Assembly: GCA_030248135.1 (NCBI GenBank)
Contig: JASANC010004495.1
Coordinates: forward strand, 21,484 to 85,483
Direction: 5' to 3'
DNA length: 64,000 bases
Origin: Theristus sp. LFF4_11
Taxonomy: Eukaryota > Nematoda > Chromadorea > Monhysterida > Xyalidae
This document shows positions 44,598-56,400 of this stretch, piece by piece (position 1 is the stretch's first letter; every line of letters begins with the position of its first letter). The translations under genes were made by a program, and so were the position numbers. The notes under the pieces are model-generated. The model was not told where the DNA came from, searched no databases, and saw only the letters and a list, made by a program, of their open reading frames with translations.

Positions 44598-47500
44598 ATG
44601 GCGCGCTTGGGCAGCCTAGAAGTGCCTGAGTCTGACGCGATGGTAAACGATATGAGCAAACAAAAGTCGACTGCCGAAGAAAAGCCAGGGAAACTGTGGT
44701 TTCAAGAACACGCTGATTATGAAATGTTGCTTTTGGAATGTCTGAAAACGACAAAGCACGCCAAATACGGTTCGAGTCTCCCTCTGTGTTGAAATCGAAT
44801 AACGCTCATCTGGGCTGTGTAATATCACACGTCCAGCCATGGTGCGCCTTCAGTTCGCATGAGGGGTTGACTCGGCTCAATCAGTTTGTAGCAGAAGTAC
44901 AGCAACCACAAGAACCGAATGAAACCTCGACTCAATCGTGTGTGTGTGTGTCGAGTGTGAGCCACTTTTGACGTTGATCAGTCATAATGCAGCGTGTTGT
45001 TCTTGAAACGACAGACGCACGGTGACCAGCGGCTGACTGTCTCGCCGACAACGACATTCTGTTCGCGGAGACCTACTTCGGCCGGCTGTGGCTGCAGCAG
45101 CGACGCAACACGAACGCCCGCGCACGCTACGCGCCGCCGCCGTGCACGCGCAGCTGCACCCGGCTGTCGCCATCGCCCATCAATCTGCTGCGCACCGACG
45201 GCAGCGCGCACAACATCAGAAAGATGGCGCTCGCCGCTGCCTGGGTGCGGTGTTCGTTTCAGTGCTTGTCTGCTTGATTTTGGTCACTTTGGTTGAGAAG
45301 CGTTGCAGTCGTTATTGCGATGTCCGTGAACAATTCGCTGATTGGTTGGTGACCACGTGATAACATGCAATACTACATAGTTGGATATGTCATAGAGTTA
45401 GACTGTACTTGTTTCTTTTTCAGAAAATAACCGATATTTGGCTGTGTTCAAAAATCCCAGTTTGCTCCCGAACACCTGAGGCTGGAGCTGGACTTTCAAA
45501 AAAGAGTCCATAGCAGTGCTTGCACCGAGTGCATTCGAGAGAGACGCGTGCACCAACCAATCAGCTAGTTGTATAAGAACATGGAAACGGACTGTACGGT
45601 CGAACTAAATTATGGGGAATCAGCTGATTGGTTGGGATTACGGTGTGCATGCTTTCTGTGCAAACCAAACTCCACCGCAACAGCAATTTTTGCACAGAGA
45701 ACAAGCATATCTTAATCGCAACCAATCAGCTGATTCGCCATAATTTACAGTTTAATTAAGCTGTCCTTGTTTCAGGACGACCTGTTGACCGAGGCCGAGC
45801 GGATGCGTCGTGAACTGAAGAAGTGCCACATGAAACAGACGCAGAATCGCCGCATCGAACGGGTGGCGGCGCCGGCGGCCATGGCCGGTGGCAACAGGTT
45901 TTCCGTCGATCTTTTTCGCTCTTTGGTTTTCGGAAACTCGAACTCGACGCTGTTGCTCAATTGAGTGCAGTTTCTCGCAGCGCCAAATCGCATGACATTG
46001 CCACCATCGTCATTTCGTTTGTGTTTCAGACGCAAATCACTCGCACAACAGCGGCTGGCCACCGAGCTGATGACACGCAAACGAATGATACAGTACGTGC
46101 TCTTCCGTGTCACTGGTTTTTTTTTCATCACAAAAAAGCAGCGGTAAATTTTTCGTGCTTGTGAAACAACAACGACTAGAATCGGAGAAATTTTGGTGAG
46201 CTAATCGTAAAAAACTGCAGCAGATTATTATTATCGCAGGAAAATGCAGCAAAACGAGCGCTTCGCGGCCTCGATCAATTTGATGGACTCCGAGGGGAAG
46301 AAGGACAAGACGGCGTCTGGCGGCGGCGCTGCGAGCGAGCAGCCACCGACGGCTGAGGCGCGACGTCGACTGCGCATGGCCGCACAGGCGAGCATTGAAC
46401 TCGGTCTGTCTCGGTGGGGCGCCTCTTGCCCGTTTGTGTTGTCAACATTTCAAACTGCTTTCGAGTGTTGCGTCCGTGTGTCTGGGCTTCTATTAGTGCC
46501 AGCCAGGGTGTTTCCTCCCACCCCCCCCCCACTTTTTGGGGCCACCTCAGGTGCTGCAACCGTGACCAAAGGGTGGTTTTCGGGTACGCTGAGTTCAAAA
46601 ATCTTATCTAGAATTTTGTCCGACGTTTCTACTGTGCCCTAAACGCGTCTGCCATGGGGATGAAGAGGGAACTTTCCTTAAAAGTTAAATTTAAATAAAC
46701 GCTTCACAAGGCACCTGAAATTCTGTTACAAATACAATTCGAGGTCACTGATGTTGCTATACGGATTACTCCGCACCCTAAAAACGGCTTCTATGGGGAT
46801 GGAAAGGGAAAAAATTTGAAAAAATCGTAAACTAGTCAAAAAATATATGAAAACTGTGCCGTAAATACAAATCGAGGTCGCTGAGTCCAAATATAATGTT
46901 CATTTTGCTATATGAATTTCTACACACCCTAAAAAAGCCTTTATAGGGACGAAAAGGGAGAAATCTGAAGAAAGTCGGAAACTAGTCAAAAAATCTGAAA
47001 ACTGTGCCATAAATAGAAATCAAGGTCGCTCAGTCCGAATATATTGCTTATTTAGTCATACGAATTACCTTGCACCCTAAAAACGGTCTCTATAGGGACA
47101 AAAAAGAAGAAATCTAAGAAAAATCGGAAACTAGTCAAAAAAATTTGAAAACTGTGCCATAAATAGAAATCAAGGTCGCTCAGTCCGAATATGCAGTTCA
47201 TTTTGCCATGCGGATTGCTCCGCACCCTAAAAATAGCCCCTACAGGGATGAAAAAGGAGAAAATTAAAAAAATCCGAAAACTAGCCATAAAAATCTGAAA
47301 ACTGTGCCATAAATAGAAATCGATGTCGCTGAGTCCGAATATGATGTATATTTTGCTATACGGATTCTTTTGACTAGTTTCCGATTTTCTTCAGATTTCT
47401 CTCTTTTCGTCCCTATAGAAGCTGTTTTTAGGGTGTGTAGTAAACCGTAAGGCATAATAAAAACATCATATTCGAACTCAGCGATCTCGGTTTGTGTTTG

Positions 47501-50500
47501 TGGCGTAGTTTTCAGATTTTTTGACTAGTTTCCGATTTTTTTAATTTTTTTTCTCCATAGAGGTTTTTTTAGGTTGCGGAGTAATTCGTTTGGCAAAATA
47601 AACATCGTATTCGAACTCAGCAATTTCGGTTTGTATTTACGGCACAGTTTCAAATTTTTTTGACTAGTTTCCGATTTTTTAAAAAAAATTTCCCTTTCTG
47701 CCTGTATAGAAGCCGTTTTTAGAGTGCGGAGTAATTCGTATAGCAAAATAAACATTATATTCGGACTCAGCGACCTCGGTTTTTCTTACGGCACAGTTTT
47801 AGAATTTTTGTACCAGTTTCCGATTTCTTTATATTTTTTCCCTTTCCGTCCCCATAGAGGTAGAGATGTAAGCTTCAAAAAAAAAATTTTTTTTTTTAAT
47901 TTTTTTTTTAAAAAAAAAAGTAAAAAAAAAATGAGCATTTTTTTTTTTATTTTTTTTATTAAAAATTTTTGAAATTTTTTCTTTAATGTGCCCTGAAAAT
48001 GCCGTTTTTGGCATAATTTTTCGAAAGTTCAACAAAAATTTTCTTTGACTTTACCTTGTCACTTGGTCTTCAACGCTGCAGGTGGTATTCTGGATTGATT
48101 TATCGACTGTTTTCAGCCTTGGTGAGTGATGATCGACTCGCGCATTGAAGTACTTGAGCGTCGCAAAGGCTAGTTCAACAAATTCCGATGTCGCTAAGGT
48201 GAGATAGAAGCAGAGAACTCACATTTACGCATCGTTTTTCAGGATCTCGAAAGGTCGAAATTGCACTGGCTGCCACTGCAAGCGTAACTTCGTTGGTTGC
48301 TCGTTGCTGTTTCGCCTCGTGTCGTCAGCATGATCACACCGGTTTGTTGTTAAACTTGTTTCCGTGTTATTTGAGGTGAATTGAGAGGCAAAACACGAGA
48401 CGTGATGTCGTCGGTGGGAAAATGGGGTCGCCGAAACCAAGTCTGAAATTTTCACCCTCCTCCCATATGAGTGGGGGTCATATGGTAAGTCGGTGGCTCC
48501 TCAGATGGTGATATTCGGACTCCCTGAAAAATTCTGAACAACTTTCATTTTTAAAAAAAAAAATTTTAAAAAAAAAATTTTTTTTTTAAAAAAAAGAAAA
48601 AAAATAGAAAATTTTTTTTTTCTTGACATCTCTACATAGAGGCCGTTTTTAAAGTGCGGAGTAATTTTTTATAGCAAAATAAACATTATGTTTGGACTCA
48701 GCGACCTTAGTTTCTATTTACGGCACAGTTTTCAGATTTTTTTGACTAGTTTCCGATTTTTTTAAATTTTTTCCTTTCTGTCCTCATAAAGGTTGTTTTT
48801 AGGGTGCGGAGTAATTCGTATGGCAAAATAAACATCATAATCGAACTCAACGACCTCGTTTTGTATTTACGGCTCAGTTTTGGATTTTTTTGACTACCGT
48901 ATCACCTCTATTAAACCCCCCCAAAATTAACCCCCCCAACATAAACCCCCACCCCCTCGACAAGTTTCCAAATAATCCCCCCCCAAAATAATCCCCCATG
49001 GGGGATTATTCGAAACCTGTTTGAAACACATACCCAGCGAATTCAGTGACTGGTTGCAGTGAAAATGATGAAATTGTGCTACCAAAGGCCCCAAATGGAT
49101 GAGTTAATGGTAATTTCATTACAAAAGGCTGCTGTAAAAGGAAATTTCTATGTAGAGTAGAAGTTTCTGCGACTTCCTTTTCTGCCATGGAAGGTATTTT
49201 TGCCATTTTGCCCACCCCAAAAAATGGTTTCCAAATAAACCCCCCCCACACAACTACCCCCCCCCCCCACAATAAACCCCACCCCAGAAGTCGCTGAAGA
49301 AATAAACCCCCATGGGGGTTTATTAAAGGTAATACGGTAGTTTCCTATTTTTTTGTATTTTTCCTTTTCCGTCGCCATAGAGGCCGTTTTTAGGGTGCGA
49401 AGAAATCCGTATAGCAAAATGAACATTATATTCGGACTCAGCGACCTCTAACTGTATTTGTAACAGGATTTCAGGTGCCTTGTGACGAGTTTTTTTATTT
49501 AAATTTAATTTTTAAGGAAGTTTCCCTCATCATCCCCATGGCATACGCGTTTAGGGCACAGTACAAACGTCGGGCAAAATTCTAAATAAGATTTTTGAAC
49601 TCAGCGTACCCGAAAACCCCCCTTTGGTCACCGTTGCAGCACCTGAGGTGGCTCCAAAAAAATTGGGGGTGGGAGGAAACACCCTGGTGCCAGCTAACTG
49701 TTTCGTTTGGTTGTATTCGCACCTTAAGTGTGCCTGTCACTTTTTTGCAGGATACAGTGCATACGAAAGTTCGTCAGGCGCAATGTCTTTTCTTTTGTAA
49801 CACCGATCCCGTTCTATATTCTGCGAAATAAAAAATTGACGGGTTTAGAGAAACATACGGTATTTTCATTTCAATTACAGTGGAAGGCTCACGACGTCAA
49901 CGAATCGATTCCGAGAACTCGCATGGATCGCAGGGAGCACGAGCGGCAGGGGCAGCGCCACACAGCAAGTTGACGAAGAAGATCACGGAGAATGAGCTCG
50001 AAACGGCTGGTTCGTTTCACATAGCGCCCATCCATTGGATCAATAAGCAATCAATGGTACAGGCACACCAACACAACAGTTGCGCACGCGTCAGTCGTAC
50101 TGAAGAAGAATCGCAACTTTCTTTTTTTTCTGATCATTTTTAGATTCTGCGACTGAATGTGCGTGCAGACGTAGAAAGGAAACTTGTTTCAGTCATTACG
50201 TGGCAATTCAAAATCGCCTACGTGACTCGGCTCTTTTTAAGAGACTCGGATCACTTTGTCAATTTTGAATTCCATGCAATTTGTCATGGCTGTCTATTTA
50301 TGCGCGTATTCGAGACCAAAATAAAAGATCATAGCAAGACGAAAGACTTTATACATTGTTGCGAACACAGGGCGCCGTTTTGAATTCCAGCAAAACGTGC
50401 GCAAAAAAAGTTCAACAGAGAACTTCGCCGTTGCAGATCTGCTGACCGACGACGAGCACGCGTTCAGTGTGGCGTCACGCGGCGACGAACTGCAGTCGAT

Positions 50501-52618
50501 CGAGGACGACGACGGGCGAGACAGCGTCGCAGACGTCAGGGAGCAGCCGCACGTCTGCTGGAAGTGCACCGTCGAGAAAGCCGGCAGTCTCGATCTGCTG
50601 GGTGACGAGCAGCTTTTGACATTATTGAAATTTTGTTCCGCTTTGTCCCCGGGGTGCATGTGCTCTACACGAGAATCAGGAATCAGTCTACTCATACATA
50701 ATACATTACTACAAATCCACTCAAATTTATCACATTACCACAAAATTCCATTTGATTTACTGTGCAGATTTTAGTTGACTTTCATGCAGTATTGTGTATT
50801 TCTGTGTTAGTCCGCTATTTATTTCGTATTTTTCTAATAATTCAGATCACGAGTCAACGACCGATTCACTAAACCTCGGCAGCAATCATTCGGCGATGAA
50901 ACTTCGTTTCTTCGGCAAGCACACGTGCACGACCGGCGATCGAGAGTCGGCGAACCACGGTGAAACGAACGAGGAGACCGCAGAGCTGGAGGAAGAGATG
51001 CTGATGCTGCCGCGAGACGCGCGCCTGACGAAGCAAGGCGACAACGTTGACAGTGTGCTCGCGACCGAGGGCAGCAGTATTCCGTCAAACGAGGTTGAGG
51101 CTTTGTGTGCTGGGAGGCCATCGTGAATGAAATGACGTTTCAAATTTTACGTCGGGATGAACTTCGGATTCAGTATTATCTTTCATTTTGGTCCCGGTTC
51201 TCTATGCCTTTGCACACAGGGATAGGAAAAACGTTTCAAGAATCCGCGGGAATTCAAAATTGGGTTACGGTAGCTGACGAAAGACGTCGGATGACGTCAT
51301 GCGTCTGGTTTGGTGTCTGGCTTTTCCCCAACGCGTGAAACTTTTGTGCACGCGGTCTTCCTGTAACGATAATAATACAGTGATTGCGAATGGTTGTTTG
51401 TTCACAGTAAAGTAAACTAATGGATTTGCAGGGGGTCAAATTACCGGAACAGCGCATGTTTTTCACTACGATTATGAACGCTTTTGGCCTACTTTGCATT
51501 CTGTTGGTCTGAAGACAATGTTCAGCAGATAGTGTGTCCAACAATCACGTGTCTTTCAGAACCTCAGCACCATCGAACAAAACGTCGTGAAAAAGCCGTC
51601 GAAGACGCTCAAGAAACGCAGCACCAGTTTCCACAAACGGATCGCCGCGAAAAATATGGATAAAACGATGCGAAAACGGCAGACTATGCAGGACTTGAAT
51701 GTTACTTGAATGGACTTGAATCACATTCACTTTCCGTTTTTTTTATTTCAGTTTCAGTGGTGATTTAACAGCGAAGTTTGCCCTTATTACAGAAGCAATC
51801 GTCCCAGCAACTGATGGAAATCAAACGCAGTCTGCTCAAGTGAGTTATTGCTGCGTGCTACATTGTGATCATCTTTAAAGTGAACTAGCACTTAACTATT
51901 GACTTAATTTCTTTTCCACTGTAATGCGGTGATGCTGAAAAATATGGTTGAACAACGTTGGTATTCTAGATTACAAGAGGACCGTCGAAAAAAGCCGCTT
52001 AAAAAGTCTAGCGAGGACATGGGGCGGCCAGAGAGTCTAAAAGAAGCTCCGGAAGCACTGGAGCAGCCGTGTAGCCAGCCGAACATCGTCGTCACCACGC
52101 CGTCCCGTCGCGACTCGATGAAAAGCAAACTCGCCTCGCAGGAAACTGTTAGTGACAAAAATAACGACGTCGAGAAGACAAACGGCGACAGCAAAGGAAT
52201 AGGAGAGGTCGCAAGCGACGGGGATAGCAAAACGAGCGGTGACAAAAAGATTGACAAGCAGAACGACAAGATTGACAAAAAGGCGAAGGCGAAATCGATG
52301 GACGAGAAACAGACAAATGGTCGGTCAGATTTACTTGAACATTTGATTTGGATGAACGAGCTCGTTTTTTCATGCACGCATCCTGTGTGTCATTTAGATC
52401 CAATACCAAATGGCAACGTCGTCGTGCACAGCTCCGAAAAAAATAAGAAAACTGGCAGCAGTCGCAAAAAAATCGTGGTTCCTGCTGGTTGGTACACTGA
52501 ATGCGTTTGCTTCTTGAACTTTAAGAAACAATTTCAAAAACTAAATTTACCTGGGTTTCGACTTTTTTCAGACGATAGTTCAGATGACGAGGGATGCCGT
52601 GTGATTGGATTGACGTGA
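44598..52618 (+). CDS. Unrecognised 13-exon gene, charged and partly coiled-coil
   Basis: Exons: 44598-44769, 45030-45244, 45776-45897, 46030-46092, 46240-46403, 49881-50009, 50437-50601, 50846-51093, 51560-51700, 51793-51839, 51970-52319, 52398-52487 and 52572-52618. Phases agree throughout and the frame gives about 650 residues. I do not recognise the family. Visible parts: an acidic-basic N-terminus with FQEHADYEMLLLECLKTTKH and FAETYFGRLWLQQRRN, Arg/Lys-rich helices with LTEAERMRRELKKC, a Ser/Ala-rich disordered stretch, acidic patches (SIEDDDGRDS), a CWKC pair, a probable coiled coil near QQLMEIKRSLLKLQEDRRK, then a Lys/Asp-rich tail with DKKIDKQNDKIDKKAKAK ending in SDDEG. No signal peptide or membrane helix is seen, so it is probably intracellular. 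Intron 5 holds the 3.2 kb foldback at 46504-49686. The exon 9 donor and exon 11 acceptor are the least certain. Confidence 0.6.
47861..48634. mobile_element. hAT-like MITE, TAGAGATGT variant, copy C
   Basis: Ends TAGAGATGTAAGC and TTGACATCTCTA; exact 8-bp duplication CATAGAGG at 47853-47860 and 48635-48642. The core is a diverged relative of copies A and B, sharing TTTTTCGAAAGTTCAACAAA. Confidence 0.88.
48895..49339 (-). mobile_element. Mariner-like MITE with G/C runs, copy 3
   Basis: Ends TACCGTAT and ATACGGTA with C runs and the same core as at 9394 and 12954. It is inserted in the right arm of the 46504-49686 foldback. Confidence 0.8.
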
Positions 52619-52724
52619 TCGAGTTCTTGATGAGTTATCTTAACGAACAATTATTCAACATTTTGTTTGTCATGCGGTCACAAATTTGGTGGATTCGCAG
52701 TTCCACTTTCAAAAATACAGCACC

Positions 52725-52730
52725 AATAAA
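52725..52730 (+). terminator. Polyadenylation signal AATAAA
   Basis: About 110 bases after the stop codon of the unrecognised gene, followed by a T-rich stretch. Confidence 0.6.
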
Positions 52731-53353
52731 GTATTTTCTGTTTTTCTCACCAACAGTGTATTTTACATTTAAAAAGCTTCAGTTTTAGTTTAGTCAGCTG
52801 CAAATTGTTATTTTTGATAGGTTGAGTTTATGTTCATGGGATTCAGTTCATTCATTGTTTTATTGTTGTTTTTGAGCATTTCAAAACGTGAGAACACAGT
52901 CTTTGTGAAACCAAAAAATTGTGTATATGCCGCACTGCATGCAAAAAAATATTAACGAAAAGAGAACTAACAATAATCAACGAAGTTAGAAGCAGTACGC
53001 ACGAACAATAATAAAGGAACACATAATATACAAGTGCCAATCAACAAAAAATAAACAAGAAACATACGTCATATCACTGAGTGACAATGAAATATACAGA
53101 ATTTTATGAACAGTAATAATTCATACAAAAGGCGCGAAAATAATAAACAGACAAAAACGAAATCATTCAAAAGGTCGTTGGCAGCAGTAGCACGAGCACG
53201 ATTGTCAGTGTTTATAATCAGTAGTATTATTTGCGCAGATTCTGTATACAGACGGATGGAACAGTTGTTAGCTTATCGCCGTTTTTTTCGGAAAAAAATC
53301 AGTCCATGTTTTCATTATGTACAGTATGGCTTCTGTTAGACCTGTAAACAGTA
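52731..53353. other. Convergent intergenic region
   Basis: AT-rich, between the two converging genes. Nothing coding recognised. Confidence 0.4.
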
Positions 53354-53359
53354 TTTATT
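53354..53359 (-). terminator. Polyadenylation signal AATAAA, minus strand
   Basis: TTTATT on the plus strand, about 75 bases past the neuroligin stop codon. Confidence 0.5.
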
Positions 53360-53432
53360 CACCATATTTCATTTCAACACGCGATGAGAAGAATTGATGG
53401 TTATTACCATTTAGTGAGCGGGAAAATTTGTC

Positions 53433-56400
53433 TCAAGAGTCCCGCACCTGTATTTCCTCGACACTCGCTTGTTGGTGCTGCTGTGCGGCAGCGGCGGCCG
53501 CGGCGGCAGCGACCATCGCAGCGCGTCCGTGTCGCGGACAAGTGGGGCTGACGCCGGGCGGCATGACGCGCGCCTGCCCCGACTGTGCTCCTGCTGCCCC
53601 GCCGCCGCCTCCGCCACCAGCGGCAAGCGCAGCGCCGCCAGCCGATAATAACGGTTCCTGTGGGTGAAATTGAGAAAACGTTATGAAATAATCAGATGTT
53701 ATAATATAACCAGCCATGCCTTCTCACTGTCTTAAGTGGTGTTCAGAGTGTATCTATGATTATGAATTATGAAATTATGAAAATTATGAAAATATTCCTA
53801 GATGGGCGTGGTTGTGCATCAGCCGATGTTGCTCCTCCCCCACCCACAGCGACCTGTTCTTGCGGAAACGAGCGCGAGTGCTGCGAGGTGGCGCTGGTGT
53901 CGCGCGTCTGCTGGTGTTGCGCGTGGTGATGCTGCAGATGGTGGTGCTGCGCCAGTGTGCGCATCGTCGTGCCGCCGCCGAGGTCGCCGTCGGTCACCAT
54001 CGCGTGCCCGCCGTGACCGTGCGCGTGACTGCCCAATGTTCCTGTGGAATGGGTCGTCCGATTACAAAAATCACAGAAGTTTTAAAAACTTTTTTTTATT
54101 GCCGCACAGCCCCACCCCCCACGCCCACCCTGAGGTGTGGTCGGATTGTTTGCCATGGGCGGCGGCGGCGCCGGAGGCATCATCGGCGTTTGAGCAGCCA
54201 TCGGTGAGTTCATTGCGTGGCCGGGCGTGTATCCTCAAGAGAATTATAGTCAAACTGTAGCATGTGAATTTTTAAATCTGACATTTGAATCTGGCATGCT
54301 GGTTGGATGCATTGAGGTGGATGGACGCAGCAGTGAGCCCGATTTAAAATCAACCAATCATTGCCATGATTTACAGTTCAACTCTGCACTGCTCTTTTAA
54401 CTCACCCTCATAACTGTGATAGTGCAGCTGCATCTTCTTTTTGCTTCTTTTCTGTTTGTCACGTTGGTGATAGATGCCAGCGAAGATCAAAATGTTCAAG
54501 ACGAGCAGTGCGCAGCCGACAGCAACGGTGACCGACAGAATCGTGCTGTAATCGGCCGTCGCCACTTCCTTGATCGGCGTTGTCCCACCGGCGCCAGGTG
54601 GCGGCGTTTGACTGCCTTCAAGTGGAGAACAAAAACACAGTTGCAAAATCTGATGAAAAACGCTCGGCAATAATGTTACCAAGCTTCGGTAGACAGGTAA
54701 GTCTTGTGTTGTACTTTGCACATCAGCACAAGAAAATTCAACTCGTTTAATGAATTAATCGATATGAATGTATGAAGTATAAAGCGTCATAGAATCAACA
54801 CTGGCGGTGCTCACCGCCCGGATTCAACGGTTTCGGAGTGACTTCAGGCGGCGCCGGAAACGGCGGCGGCGTCGGCGGCAACGGGAACGGCATGTTGCTG
54901 TACTCGCCGTACGGCCGGACGACACCGAAATACGACGAGGCGTCGTGATGATCAGGCAACTGATTGTGCTCCGCGTCGGCGTCCTTGCCGGTCGCTTGTA
55001 GTTTCGGGAGAAACTCGTTCCAGAACGCAACCTGTGCCGCTCGATAGTAATGGTCAAGTCGTGGACCGTTGTTGCCTGCAAATAACACTGCCATTGCTTT
55101 AACAGAACGTTAAAACGGGTTGATAACATCGGAGTGTAAGGTAGCAGCAATTGCCTTTCCATCAACGTTTCAACAGATGATACTTAACTGGAATGCAAAT
55201 TAAATGGAATAGCGCACGGTTGCAACAATCAACTAATGTAATTGTAACTAACTAATTGTAAAAGTGCGTTTCAAAACGTTAACAAGCGTTATCTAGCGTC
55301 TCATTTTCTGCTTACCCTGCGAAAAATCATTACAAAACTGGCAGGATATATTCGCAGTTTCTAAAATCACCGACTCTAACCAATTTTCAAGCACGGCTGT
55401 CGATTGGCGTCTGTGAACGGCAGCCATCGTATGCGCCCATCGGGTGACTGGTCGTAACTAGCGCCATATTGCTGTCGTTGCGAGCCAACGCCGAACAGAG
55501 ACGGTTTCGTTGGATCGCTTGAAAATGTGTCAAAAGTCAATCAAATTACCATAATTCCGACTGTAAAAGGAAGCATCAACCAAACAAAGGCGTTTTGACG
55601 AGAAAAAAAAGCCAAGCAAGTTTCGATCAAGGTACCCGCTCTGCACGAAATTGGCCAGCATGCGCATCATGAGTCGACTGATCTCAGCGTCTCGATCACT
55701 GAATCGTCGTATGCCGAACGGAACGTCCACCTGGTTCTGTTGCACGCGATACCAGTGCGGATAGCCGAGCATGTAGATCAGCTGTTCACCATTGACGGCG
55801 CCTTGCACCCGGTTTTGATCGCCGCGCGGCCACTCGGACGACTCGTAGTCAAACGTGAACACGAACGTTTTACCAGACAACGTCGACGGGTCCTTATTGC
55901 TGAAATGGGACGTCCGTTTGCACGGTTTTGTATTCGGCGGATCGAGCGTTGTGCACCAGCAAGAAATACGCTGATCGACCTGGCGTGCAGCTGAGCGGTT
56001 TTCATGGCCGGCGCCACGTACAGCGCGTCATTGAGCGCAGCGAGCACACCATTGCGGATCGAATACGAGTGCGTCGGTGGACTCGCCCAGTTCGTGTACT
56101 CGTTGATCAGCGCGTCGTAGATTTCGGTGCGGTGGAATTGAAACAAGTTGCGCGCCAGCGTTCTGTGCATTTTACAGTGATGTTTCAGCCAGACATTACA
56201 TCCGTCTGTGCTGATCATCATTTTTTTGTTGCGCTGTGCCGCCCGGGCCTTGTCGTACTGACGAGCCTTGGCGCCAGCGGTATACGCTTACCAGGCGAAA
56301 ACCGCAAGAAACAGTGCTTGCACGTTGGTAATAATGGTACGAACAAATTGTTTGATGACACAGACCACATTCATACAGTTGTATTAGGTATATTTCGTTG

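Larger units (their letters stand above)
46504..49686. mobile_element. 3.2 kb hAT-like foldback with internal tandem repeats
   Basis: Ends CAGGGTGTTTCCTCCC and GGGAGGAAACACCCTG, with the exact 8-bp duplication GTGCCAGC at 46496-46503 and 49687-49694. Each arm holds tandem copies of a unit of about 150 bases, marked by GCACCCTAAAAA (46773, about 46924, 47072, 47222 in the left arm, inverted copies in the right arm). Two younger elements, 47861-48634 and 48895-49339, are nested in it. No transposase frame. Confidence 0.9.
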
